Shown here: positions 55,601-64,000 of the stretch, piece after piece | Layout: every line of letters starts with the position of its first letter | Numbering within the stretch: position 1 is the first letter of the stretch | Origin: Nematostella vectensis | Taxonomy: Eukaryota; Cnidaria; Anthozoa; Actiniaria; Edwardsiidae | Direction: 5' to 3' | DNA length: 64,000 nucleotides | NCBI RefSeq assembly: GCF_932526225.1 | Contig: NC_064036.1 | Span: 18,188,953-18,252,952 of the forward strand | Notes under the pieces: generated by a model | Seen by the model: the letters and a program-made list of their open reading frames with translations, nothing else | What the model was told of the DNA's origin: nothing | The model's database searches: none | Translations under genes and position numbers: made by a program

Positions 55601-58600
55601 GGAGGGCCAAGAATGGACAAAGGTGGAGGGAGGGCCAGGAATGGATGGAGGGGGAGGGAGGGCCAGGAATGAAGGGGGAGGGAGGGCTAGGGATGGAGGG
55701 TGAGGGGGGGAGGGGCTAGGAATGGATGGAGGGAGAGGGAGGGCCAGGGATGGAGGGTGAGGGAGGGCCAGGAATGGATGGAGGGTGAGGGAGGGCCAGG
55801 GATGGATGGAGGGTGAGGGAGGGCCAGGAATGGACAAAGGTGGAGGGAGGGCCAGGAATGGATGGAGGGGGAGGGAGGGCCAGGAATGAAGGGGGAGGGA
55901 GGGCTAGGGATGGAGGGTGAGGGGGGGGGGGGGCTAGGAATGGATGGAGGGAGAGGGAGGGCCAGGGATGGAGGGTGAGGGAGGGCCAGGAATGGATGTA
56001 GGGGGAGGGAGGGCCAGGGATGGATGTAGGGTGAGGGAGGGCCAGGAATGGATGGAGGGTGAGGAAGTGCTAGGAATAGACAGAGGGGGAGGGACGGCCA
56101 GGAATGAGCAGAGGGGGAGGGAAGGCCAGGAATGGACAGAGGGGGAGGGAGGTCCAGGAATGGACAGAGGGGGAGGGACGGCCAGGAATGGACAGAGGGG
56201 GAGGGATGGCCAGGAATGGACAGAGGTGGAAGGACGGCCAGGAATGGACAAAGAGCGGGGGTGTACATGGCACCCAATAGTTTGCTGAATAACAAAAGAA
56301 ATCAGTGATATGTTGACCCATGTTTTAAATCAGTGATATATCAACCCTTATTTTGGATCAGCTATATATTGACCCATGTCTTGGGTCAGTGAGACCACTT
56401 AGATAGATCCCTTGTTGCATTAGATCACCAAAAATGATCTCTCGTTGTATTAGATCACTAAGAATGATTCCTTGTTGTCTGAGATCACTAAGGTGGGCTC
56501 ATTGCATGAGATCACTGAAGGGCAGGGCCTTGTTATATGAGATCACTTAAATGAGTACTGTTTTGCAGGAAGGATGGGGCCTCGTTGTACGAAATTCTTG
56601 GAGTTGAGCATGATGCTACTCCAGAAGAGATTAAAAAGGCTTATAGGAAGGTAAGGCACATCTGACTTTGATATGAACAATATTTATCATACGCCAAGTG
56701 TCAAAGTTCTTTTTTTGTGTATGTTTCATGAAGGGCGCAAAATTTGACTTTTCATGGTGAATTGTCTGCAAGGGATATAGCATGTTGTTAACCCGAAAAT
56801 AAAAAAAATGTGCATTTGTATGTTCCCAAGCAATTGTTTTCATTCATTGACAGTCCAGCAGCCCACAAATCAATGGCTCACTTTTCCAACTTTGTGGAGA
56901 TGGAAATTAATCAATAGAAAATGACTCTGCATCGATAAGAAATAGCCAAATAGCCAATAATGATTATCATTAACAATTATTATTTGTGCCAGAATGAGCC
57001 CTGAGTGGGAATGCCAAAAATTGATAAATCTAGTGCTTCATAATTAAGGCAGGTGCTGTTTTTATTTCTTTTATTCAAACTTTCTATTTCTATGATTCCA
57101 GATGGCCTTGAAACACCATCCAGATAAGAATAGGGATAACCCTGAAGCTACTGAAAAAGTGAGTACCACTTTCTGCCTGGGAGCGGAAGAAAGACTTTTT
57201 TGAAAGAGGGGGGGGGTATTATTTGTGCACCAAACAGGCCCTAGTTATTTTGATGGATAAATGTTAAATTTAATATTGAATCTACAATCCAGTGTAAAAT
57301 TTCTACCACATGAATTACTCAATGGAGTAATTGTGATTTGTGATTCTGTAAACAGTGGTTATGGAGACAGCACCAATGAGCAAGAGTTTCTTTTTATAGC
57401 ATCTAGAGCCCAGTTCTCTTTTAGTCCAGACCCGGGACTCTCTTTGCGCTCGACATTCTGGCTCGTGTGAAAGAGATCCTGATAATGTTTTTGTCATAAG
57501 CTCTTAGACATGAGATATTTTCAAACTTGGTGTGTTTTTATAGTGACCAAACAAAAATATATCTATATATATAATTATATAAAGTTCCACCGACTGATGG
57601 CATGTCCATTTCTGACTGATGACCTGTCATGAATAGGAACATTGTCTTTCATTTCTTTTCCAATATTTTTTGTTGTATTCAAAGATTTTGCGTTTCATGT
57701 TTTTTTTTACAGAGCCCCCCATTTGATATAATGTTTACTGATAACATTATTTTTTTCCAGTTTAAAGAAATCAACCATGCGCATAGTATACTCTCCGATC
57801 CCAGCAAACGGGAAATATATGATAAATATGGCAATATGGGATTATATATCGCAGAACAGTTTGGAGAAGAGGTGAGTTTTACACCATTGTTTTCTCAAAT
57901 CAAAATTTACTTGTTGTTATTGTTGCTATTGTTTGCTTTTTTTAGCACTAAAAACATGACACGAAAGCTGGCCATAAGAACATTAGTTGTGAAAGAAAAC
58001 TATTTATATTTTTTTTAGTATAATCAACCTTAAAATGCGGTGAAACATTACTAAATGATTCAGCAACAAAAGAAAAGAATGATTTCTCTACAATCTTCAT
58101 CAGTATCTCTCGGAATTATTGTCCCTGGAAAATTAATTTGAGAAACTATAGAGTTCAAATTTCTTGTTTGTCGAACATAAGTCGTAGGTGTAAAGTGTTA
58201 GTTTCCCAACCGGAATACCTTGTAAAATATCATTTTCGAAAAAGTCTTCCTTGAACTGATATCTATGCAGAAAACTTCTCAAAATCAGGAGCAATGTACA
58301 CAAATCTTTACGAAGTGACAAGTATTATGAGTGCCATGTTAATCTAGGTTTAAATCTAGATAATATTTGTTTGTGGTTTTCCTCAGCTTTCCGTGCAAGC
58401 CTCCCTATTGGTGTCTTTTAAAAGAGTACCGCATTTCTCGAGCCAGTAGAAATGCTGCGGGGATCATGATTTATTCAATCTTTTGAAGAAAACTGTTTGA
58501 AAACAAGACCTACAAATCACGGAATTCAACATTTGCGTGATATGGCAGAGATCGCGTTTCTGCGAGTAGTAATTTAGAAAAAGTCCTATCCGTACGATAA

Positions 58601-61600
58601 GACAGTAACTGATCGGCACGCGATCCTCGTGATAAATGTTTTCAATTATTCATTATAATTAAGGTCTGGCATAAATACTTAAACGCATAAGGATGACCAC
58701 AGCAATTGTAGTGTCGTGGTAAGCACAGTCGTAATGGAGGAAACTCTTGAGTATTTGTGCTGATTTATGGTTACTCTAGTGTTTAGAGCACCGGGGCCGC
58801 CGCTTCTAATTGTGAGCTGACCACCTGTATTCCCAAACAGTGTTTGTATTCCCAAAGAGTGTTTTTATTTTGGTCTCAAAGAGATGGTGCGCTCTAAAGC
58901 AGGCAATGTACCACAAGAGGCGACCTCGCCGACAAGTACTAGCAAATACGAGAGTACAGAAGAAACGCAAACGAACATGGATTCAAGGCTTCGTGCCAAA
59001 CAGCTCACCGAGAACAACCCCAAAATCACCAACGCCTTTCGTCTAATGGCGGGCTCCAAGAAGAAAGTCCGCCAAGCCGAGGAGGAGGAAAAGGAGAAGT
59101 TAAAACAGTTGCGACTGCATCGCCCGCGAAGTAGAGAACTTCTCGATTCCGATGAAGAAGACTACGATTATGATTCCGATCAAGAACCAGCAATTCCATC
59201 TAAAGACCCAGTGACCTACTTCAAGCAAAACCGTAAATCCGAGGCCTTGGATCTAACGGGGTGCCCAGTCGGTCCTGTCAACATTTCAGCTATCGTTAGG
59301 AAGTTATTCCCCTCCATGTTTGTCACGCGGCTGGTGTTATCAAACACGTGTCTTGGAAACGAGGGAGCTCGGCTCGTTGCTAAGGGCCTTGTTAAAAACA
59401 CCTGCGTAAAGGAGTTGGACTTATCGCGAAATAATCTCCAAAAAGCCTGCATGTCGGCTGTTGGCGAGCTAATAGAGTTGAACGATTCCTTGGAGATTCT
59501 AAATCTATCTGGAAATAGCCTGACAGATGAAGCTATAGAGCCCCTCATGTCTTCCATCCTTCTCAAGTGCAGGCTCGCCGAGCTGAACCTCTCGCATAAT
59601 ATTCTTTGTGACGAGTTCGCGTCGAGCATGGGACAAGTCCTTTTAACCAATCGAAACCTCACCAGACTTTTGTTGAACTCCAACCACCTGGAGGTATCAG
59701 GTCTCATCGCCATGGCGAACGGACTCCAGAAGACGAGAACCCTCAAGTTCCTAGACGTTTCTTGGAATTATATACACGATGTAGGTGCGAAGGCGTTGTC
59801 GGACATCGTCTCGGCCAATAAGGCGCTGGAAGAGCTGGTGATTTGTGGAAACTTCATTTCCAAGGAAGGCGCAGCACAAATCGGCCAGTCCCTGCGTAAA
59901 AATAAAACCCTCCGAGTCTTGCGCATTGGCAAGAACTTGCTGCGGAATGAAGGCGCGTACAGTATACTGCACGGGCTGATGCGGAGTAGCCATAGCGGCC
60001 TGGAGGTAGTAGACCTGGATGGCACGCTCGTGGATCCGCACTTTACTACCGAGTGGAATAAAGAATTGCATGATCGCTTCCCCGATCTGAAGCCTGTAAA
60101 TTTCGTAGTTGAGTTCTGTGAGGAGAATGCGGGTAGCAATACCCAACATCTGGCCACTGCCATAAAGGCATAACTGAGGGACTGGCTATAGTTGGACATA
60201 GGGCTGAGCGAATCCTGTTTTCTAGGTTTCACCCAGGTTTCCTTGACTTGGCAAGCTCATGTGAAGATAACCAAGCGAAGGCAGCGAAATGGGAAAAAAT
60301 AGTAGATGCATGCATTGGAGATCTCTGTTATCAACTACAACTTTTAACTTGGCTGAGGACATCTGCTTGAAGCGAAAGAACTGGGTACTGAGGACAGTTG
60401 CTTGAAGGGACTGCCACTTTGTTAGCCAGGAACATGTCCGCCATGAGCAAGAGTGCCTAGAACCACCGCCTCCTTATCGATTGCTCTCCTTATCGATTGC
60501 TCTCCTTATCTATCGCTTCTAAGGAAACTAAGGTTCCAACTTGTTGCTCGTTACACTACAGAGCTGTAGCCTCGAAATATTGGGAGGCACAATACTGAAA
60601 CACTTAGAGAATATCGGGGGCACAGCCACGACCCTACTGGTCATTCTTTTTTTAATTTTTGAAAATATAGGAGGGGTGGCTGTCCCCAGTGCCCCACCCT
60701 CTGCTACGGCCCTGTACCATCGACTCTAAAGGATGGACTATAATTTGTTTTGACTGTTCTCTATGGGAAAACGCTCAGACACGTACAAATAACAATAATA
60801 AATAAAAATACCGTCGCGGTTCTTTTGGTCTGCCAATTTCTTGACGTCAATAACAGCGTTCTCTTCTTTGTATAGCAAACACATATTTATCTACAGACCC
60901 GCCGTTCCCCCATCAAAGTCTTGGACTATCGGACCTTGTACAAAGCAGTGCTTAATTATTGTTACACATATCATGGGTATTTAGAATGACAGTACGTTAC
61001 ATAGACACTTGGTGCCGAACGTGGGTAGGAACAAAATATTGTCTTTATATGAACCTTAGACTTTCATGTCTCGAGTTTTATTTTCCACTTATTTAGTGGT
61101 GCTAGTTTATGATCACCACTGAATGCATGATAGTTTAATTGTGTTTACACTTTTTCACCTTCATCCAAATCAATAAACATACTTTTATGTTCCTGATACA
61201 ACTGTGCAAGGACGGAGCACTATACGACTGGTATCTCACGGTACCTTTGTCTTCATTACGATGTCGGTTCTTTCTTGCAGAATGTCAAGTTATATTTCCG
61301 ACTCAACAGTGGTTGGTGTAAGGTGAGTAGGGCTGTTCCCTTTGATACTCAATGGTGCTTTATTTTCGGATACTCAATGGTGCTTTATTTTCGGATACTG
61401 AATGGTGCTTTCAAACCATGCATAGTGATGTGAGAGGTGTGATCATATAGCGCTCTCCCACCGGCGAAAACAAATTGATAAATTGAGCCCTCAATCGCAT
61501 AGTCCATCCCAATTTTATGGTTATGTTGTATAAGCCCTCTCTATCTATAGGAAGGTTGGCGAATCCAATAACCGTGACACTCTACTGAAGCTTCAACCAC

Positions 61601-62040
61601 CGCCCCCCCCCCCCCCCCACCCACCTCTTTAACTCTCCCACCCCTCCTCCCCTAGGTATTATAACCCATGCTGTCTTTTTCCGTATCACTAATCCCTCCC
61701 CCTCCCCCTCCAGGCATTATTTTTCTGCTGCGGTGTCATCACGGGTTGTTACTTCTGCTGTTGCTGTTGCTTCTTCTGCTTCAACTTCTGCTGCGGCAAG
61801 TGCAAGCCCAACCCAGAGGAGGACTGGCCCGAGGACATGGCTGCTTACGAAGATGCCATGCGCGAAGAGAGCGGGAATGACGATTCGTCCCCAGTCACCA
61901 CGCAACCAGGCCTGTCCTCTGAGAAGCCTGAGGCGAGTGAACCCGAGCCTGCGCCAGAACCCAAGTCGCCTGCAGAGAATAGTACCGCAAGCAACGATAC
62001 CTCCACGACAGCCATCCCTCTGCCGCCCCCGCCTTCCTAG
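51211..62040 (+). CDS. DNAJC5: DnaJ homolog subfamily C member 5 (cysteine-string protein)
   Basis: Coding exons: 51211-51239, 56569-56650, 57102-57158, 57761-57871, 61281-61322, 61714-62040; 648 nt, 215 aa (human 198). CSP is a synaptic-vesicle co-chaperone that stimulates Hsc70 on SNAREs. The J domain starts [20 protein letters not shown] and has [12 protein letters not shown] with the essential HPD, followed by [18 protein letters not shown]. The linker [14 protein letters not shown] leads into the palmitoylated string, with clusters [17 protein letters not shown] and FCCGKCKPN. The tail is acidic and Pro-rich ([17 protein letters not shown]). The first exon encodes [10 protein letters not shown]; an alternative first exon is at 53335. 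Intron 1 (5.3 kb) has a retroelement tail and a G-rich array. Intron 4 encloses an LRR gene on the same strand. AATAAA signals lie at 62571-62600. Confidence 0.96.
51541..51548. promoter_or_regulatory. Perfect CRE palindrome (TGACGTCA) in DNAJC5 intron 1
   Basis: TGACGTCACAGA at 51541-51552 contains the full CREB/ATF palindrome. The same 12-mer occurs at 53237-53248, before the alternative first exon. Confidence 0.5.
52121..52672 (-). mobile_element. 5'-truncated non-LTR retrotransposon 3' end with ATT microsatellite tail
   Basis: The minus strand encodes the C-terminus of a reverse-transcriptase ORF2: [36 protein letters not shown], then a Cys-His knuckle ([21 protein letters not shown]). 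The frame stops near 52289. It is followed by a short UTR and a tail of (CTA)n then long (ATA)n/(ACA)n at 52121-52258. A second ATT run at 52622-52668 borders the truncated 5' end, so the element probably landed in, or seeded, an ATT microsatellite. N-rich or L-rich frames across the tail are artefacts. Confidence 0.75.
53178..53206. repeat. Poly(C) tract, 29 bases
   Basis: An uninterrupted C run about 30 bp before a CRE palindrome. Several shorter G/C homopolymers occur elsewhere (near 1370, 34601, 36147, 40167, 61602). Confidence 0.9.
53237..53244. promoter_or_regulatory. Perfect CRE palindrome (TGACGTCA) upstream of the alternative DNAJC5 first exon
   Basis: GTGACGTCACAGA lies about 91 bp upstream of the candidate alternative start codon (53335), a usual position for a functional CRE. 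Confidence 0.6.
53335..53396 (+). CDS. DNAJC5: Candidate alternative first coding exon of DNAJC5
   Basis: ATG at 53335 opens [20 protein letters not shown] and reaches AC|GTGAGA at 53396, phase 2. That is the same phase as the [10 protein letters not shown] exon, so it can splice to 56569 (Thr-Lys-Asp-Gly) and give a 226-aa isoform. A uORF (53288-53332, ATG GCG GAG ... TAG) ends two bases before this ATG. The upstream CRE supports a second promoter. The stretch between 53397 and 55106 shows nothing else recognisable. Confidence 0.6.
53397..55106. other. DNAJC5 intron 1, middle part
   Basis: AT-rich intron sequence. No frame, repeat array or RNA gene was recognised. Confidence 0.4.
55107..56258. 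repeat. G-rich ~29-bp minisatellite in DNAJC5 intron 1, about 40 copies
   Basis: The unit contains GGGAGGGCCAGGAATGGACA then GAGGGGGAG; variants have GATGGAGGGTGAG or drop GGCC. Lengths vary between about 24 and 30 bp. Runs of three to five Gs recur several times per unit on the sense strand, so both the DNA and the intron RNA can form G-quadruplexes. Proline-rich minus-strand frames (up to 227 codons) are artefacts. Confidence 0.95.
56290..56565. repeat. Degenerate ~33-bp repeats leading into the exon 2 acceptor of DNAJC5
   Basis: Two related sets follow each other. AATCAGTGATATGTTGACCC is repeated about three times (56300-56390). Then AGATCACTAAGAATGATTCC with TTGTTGTATT occurs about five times (56395-56560). 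The last partial unit (GAGATCACTTAAATGAGTAC) runs into the TGTTTTGCAG acceptor of exon 2. Confidence 0.65.
58884..60173 (+). CDS. Leucine-rich-repeat protein (ribonuclease-inhibitor type LRR), intronless, nested in DNAJC5 intron 4
   Basis: 429 residues. The N-terminus is charged ([20 protein letters not shown], then the acidic [16 protein letters not shown]). From about 110 there are nine RI-type LRRs of 28 residues, for example [44 protein letters not shown] and [11 protein letters not shown]. The C-terminus [13 protein letters not shown]...[13 protein letters not shown] closes the solenoid. There is no signal peptide or membrane segment, so it is probably cytoplasmic. It resembles the LRRC74/LRRC34 group of cilium- or testis-linked proteins, but I cannot name an orthologue. 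It lies on the same strand as DNAJC5 inside intron 4. The single-exon structure suggests a retrogene. A MITE sits in its 3' flank and AATAAA at 60801-60806. Confidence 0.87.
   Translation: MVRSKAGNVPQEATSPTSTSKYESTEETQTNMDSRLRAKQLTENNPKITNAFRLMAGSKKKVRQAEEEEKEKLKQLRLHRPRSRELLDSDEEDYDYDSDQEPAIPSKDPVTYFKQNRKSEALDLTGCPVGPVNISAIVRKLFPSMFVTRLVLSNTCLGNEGARLVAKGLVKNTCVKELDLSRNNLQKACMSAVGELIELNDSLEILNLSGNSLTDEAIEPLMSSILLKCRLAELNLSHNILCDEFASSMGQVLLTNRNLTRLLLNSNHLEVSGLIAMANGLQKTRTLKFLDVSWNYIHDVGAKALSDIVSANKALEELVICGNFISKEGAAQIGQSLRKNKTLRVLRIGKNLLRNEGAYSILHGLMRSSHSGLEVVDLDGTLVDPHFTTEWNKELHDRFPDLKPVNFVVEFCEENAGSNTQHLATAIKA
60559..60714. mobile_element. hAT-like MITE, copy B
   Basis: Begins CAGAGCTGTAGCCTCG and ends CTGCTACGGCCCTG. 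Internal sequence matches copy A at 43120-43230, with an extra ~55 bp including GGTGGCTGTCCCCAGTGCCC. It lies in the likely 3' UTR of the LRR gene, within DNAJC5 intron 4. Confidence 0.75.
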
Positions 62041-62758
62041 ATAAACCTTTAGAGATAAACACTATGATATAGCAGGAACACATATGGAAGCTAAAACACG
62101 TGACAGACAGCCTTGGGAACACTGAACACCATATTAGGTAAACAATACTCGTGTAAAAGGTTTTTTCCGCCAAAACCTACGAATGACCAAATAAGGTGTT
62201 TCGTGTGTTAGAGTTTGTTCAAGGTTGTCTTACCGGTTTTAACGGCCACGTTTCTGATTATTGTTAATACAATTATTGTAATTATTATTACTACAAGCGG
62301 GTCATGTTCGGCTTTGCTTGTCTTGCACCGAGGAAGGGTTGTGTCGTCATTGTTTCTAGGGTTGTTTTGAATATCATCTCGATTGACTTTATGGTTCGTG
62401 TTATTAATTTCTAATCTGACTTTGTAAGTTAGTACATACAGCTGTCATTGTGCTCTCACTTGTGTATTTACAACAAATCTAACGAAGTGAACTAGGTCAA
62501 ATTTCCACATTTTTTTAACCCAGTTTTTTACTGGTTCTTGTGGTCTCAATTCGAAATGTTAGGGTATTAAAATAAATAAATGCATTATATAAACAATAAA
62601 GCATACTGGTTTGTGCCCTTGATAAATACGATAATGGTAATTGTTTTTATTATGTGATATTCTACAAAGGCTGGATTTTCTCAATTGTATCAATATCCGT
62701 TGTATTCCGTTAAAAATATCCATGTCAACTGACAAGGCTCAAAACGAAAATAAATTTT
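62041..62758. other. DNAJC5 3' UTR and flank
   Basis: Several AATAAA hexamers (62571-62580, 62595-62600) mark the probable end of the DNAJC5 transcript, about 550 nt past the stop. No other gene seen. Confidence 0.55.
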
Positions 62759-63681
62759 GACCCTACTCTAGGGGATTACAAACTATGACTGTATATCGTG
62801 GCACCCCCACCACTGCTAATGCCGCTACTCTAGGGGATTACAAACTATGACTGTATATCGTGGCACCCCCACCACTTCTAATGACCCTACTCTAGGGGAT
62901 TACAAACTATGACTGTATACCGTGGCACCCCCACCATGCTAATGACCCTACTCTAGGGGATTACAAACTATGACTGTATATCGTGGCACCCCCACCACTT
63001 CTAATGACCCTACTCTAGGGGATTACAAACTATGACTGTATATCGTGGCACCCCCACCATGCTAATGACCCTACTCTAGGGGATTACAAACTATGACTGT
63101 ATATCGTGGCACCCCCACCACTTCTAATGACCCTACTCTAGGGGATTACAAACTATGACTGTATATCGTGGCACCCCCACCACTTCTAATGACCCTACTC
63201 TAGGGGATTACAAACTATGACTGTATATCGTGGCACCCCCACCATGCTAATGACCCTACTCTAGGGGATTACAAACTATGACTGTATATCGTGGCACCCC
63301 CACCATGCTAATGACCCTACTCTAGGGGATTACAAACTATGACTGTATATCGTGGCACCCCCACCATTCTAATGACCCTACTCTAGGGGATTACAAACTA
63401 TGACTGTATATCGTGGCACCCCCACCATGCTAATGACCCTACTCTAGGGGATTACAAACTATGACTGTATATCGTGGCACCCCCACCATGCTAATGACCC
63501 TACTCTAGGGGATTACAAACTATGACTGTACATCGTGGCACCCCCACCACTTCTAATGACCCTACTCTAGGGGATTACAAACTATGACTGTATATCGTGG
63601 CACCCCCACCACTGCTAATGACCCTACTCCAGGGGATTACAAACTATGACTGTATATCGTGGCACCCCCACCACTGCTAAT
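62759..63681. repeat. 60-62-bp tandem repeat, about 15 copies
   Basis: The unit reads GACCCTACTCTAGGGGATTA, CAAACTATGACTGTATATCG, TGGCACCCCCACCACTTCTA then AT; CCATGCTAAT variants shorten it. Units are almost identical, implying recent expansion. The first and last units both end in AATGCCGC, unlike the inner ones (AATGACCC). Confidence 0.95.
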
Positions 63682-63749
63682 GCCGCATTTCGCACATTTG
63701 ATTGTTGCAACTTTGCCAAGTAACCACTCAAAAGTATGTACTAGTGCAG

Positions 63750-63862
63750 CCACAGGTAACCCAAGAAATTAGAAAGTTTATTTTCTTTAATTTTCAATTT
63801 TTTTCAATATATAAATTCTCTGGAGTACTAGAATACAAACCGAGTGCTTGGGTTACCTGTGG
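63750..63862. mobile_element. Short inverted-repeat element at the window edge
   Basis: CCACAGGTAACCCAAG (63750-63765) and CTTGGGTTACCTGTGG (63847-63862) are perfect 16-bp inverted copies around 81 bp of AT-rich DNA. The outer bases GTGCAGC and TGCAGC extend the similarity. Probably a small MITE. The rest to 64000 shows nothing recognisable. Confidence 0.55.
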
Positions 63863-64000
63863 TGCAGCTCGGTCAGTATCAGATCGACTCAAAGTCAAAA
63901 ACGAGCTAGTCATAAATGGCATCCTTTGAATAGAACCTGCACTGGATGGGATGATGCAAAACGCTGACTGCATCTTCCAGTCGCCGTGATCCCGCCACGA

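Noticed and set aside
55154..56321. Proline-rich minus-strand frames up to 227 codons
   Set aside because: Translation of the C-rich strand of the G-rich minisatellite in DNAJC5 intron 1.
59216..60232. Minus-strand frames of 132-176 codons under the LRR gene
   Set aside because: Antisense shadows of a strongly patterned LRR coding frame.

Overview
The window reads as nuclear DNA of an invertebrate animal, most likely an anthozoan cnidarian (a sea-anemone-type genome). Genes have GT-AG introns. The orthologues SLC35E2, ACAA2, MZT1, BORA and DNAJC5 are clearly metazoan. Intronless class A GPCRs, piggyBac and CR1-like elements and many short inverted-repeat transposons fit that kind of genome. 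The species is an inference.

Layout. 1-2.2 kb: a short inverted-repeat element, the last two exons of a Rab6-like GTPase (+) and two small minisatellites. 2.7-24.8 kb: one minus-strand gene, SLC35E2 (7 exons, 349 aa). About 12.7 kb of it is four large minisatellites with units of 31, 26, ~37 and 26 bp. Its third intron carries two intronless rhodopsin-family GPCR genes on the opposite strand. 24.8-25.7 kb: a head-to-head promoter region shared with an RBR-type E3 ubiquitin ligase (25.7-29.0 kb, +). 29.7-37.1 kb: ACAA2, mitochondrial 3-ketoacyl-CoA thiolase (+, 7 exons, 397 aa), whose introns hold a CR1/jockey-like retrotransposon remnant, a truncated piggyBac transposase and small MITEs. 37.8-38.6 kb: a non-autonomous DNA transposon. 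38.8-42.8 kb: MZT1 (-) and BORA (+) head to head, both mitotic-spindle regulators and also neighbours in vertebrates. 43.9-46.2 kb: an unidentified gene with repeated VTMEDL motifs, possibly the 3' part of BORA. 47.2-48.3 kb: three small transposons close together. 49.3-49.9 kb: a 31-bp minisatellite. 51.2-62.0 kb: DNAJC5, cysteine-string protein (+, 6 coding exons, two candidate first exons), with a G-rich minisatellite and a retrotransposon tail in intron 1 and an intronless LRR gene in intron 4. 62.8-63.7 kb: a ~61-bp tandem array.

The most unusual signal is in SLC35E2. Three of its minisatellites start directly at a 3' splice site. In the clearest case (intron 6) the repeat unit is a near copy of the branch-point and acceptor sequence itself, so the pre-mRNA would carry about 116 look-alike acceptors in a row. 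A second notable signal is the 5' leader of DNAJC5, where two short uORFs and the main ORF are chained by overlapping stop/start codons (TGATG, then TAATG). All exon models were built by eye from splice consensus, reading phase and remembered family sequences; no search or transcript data were available.
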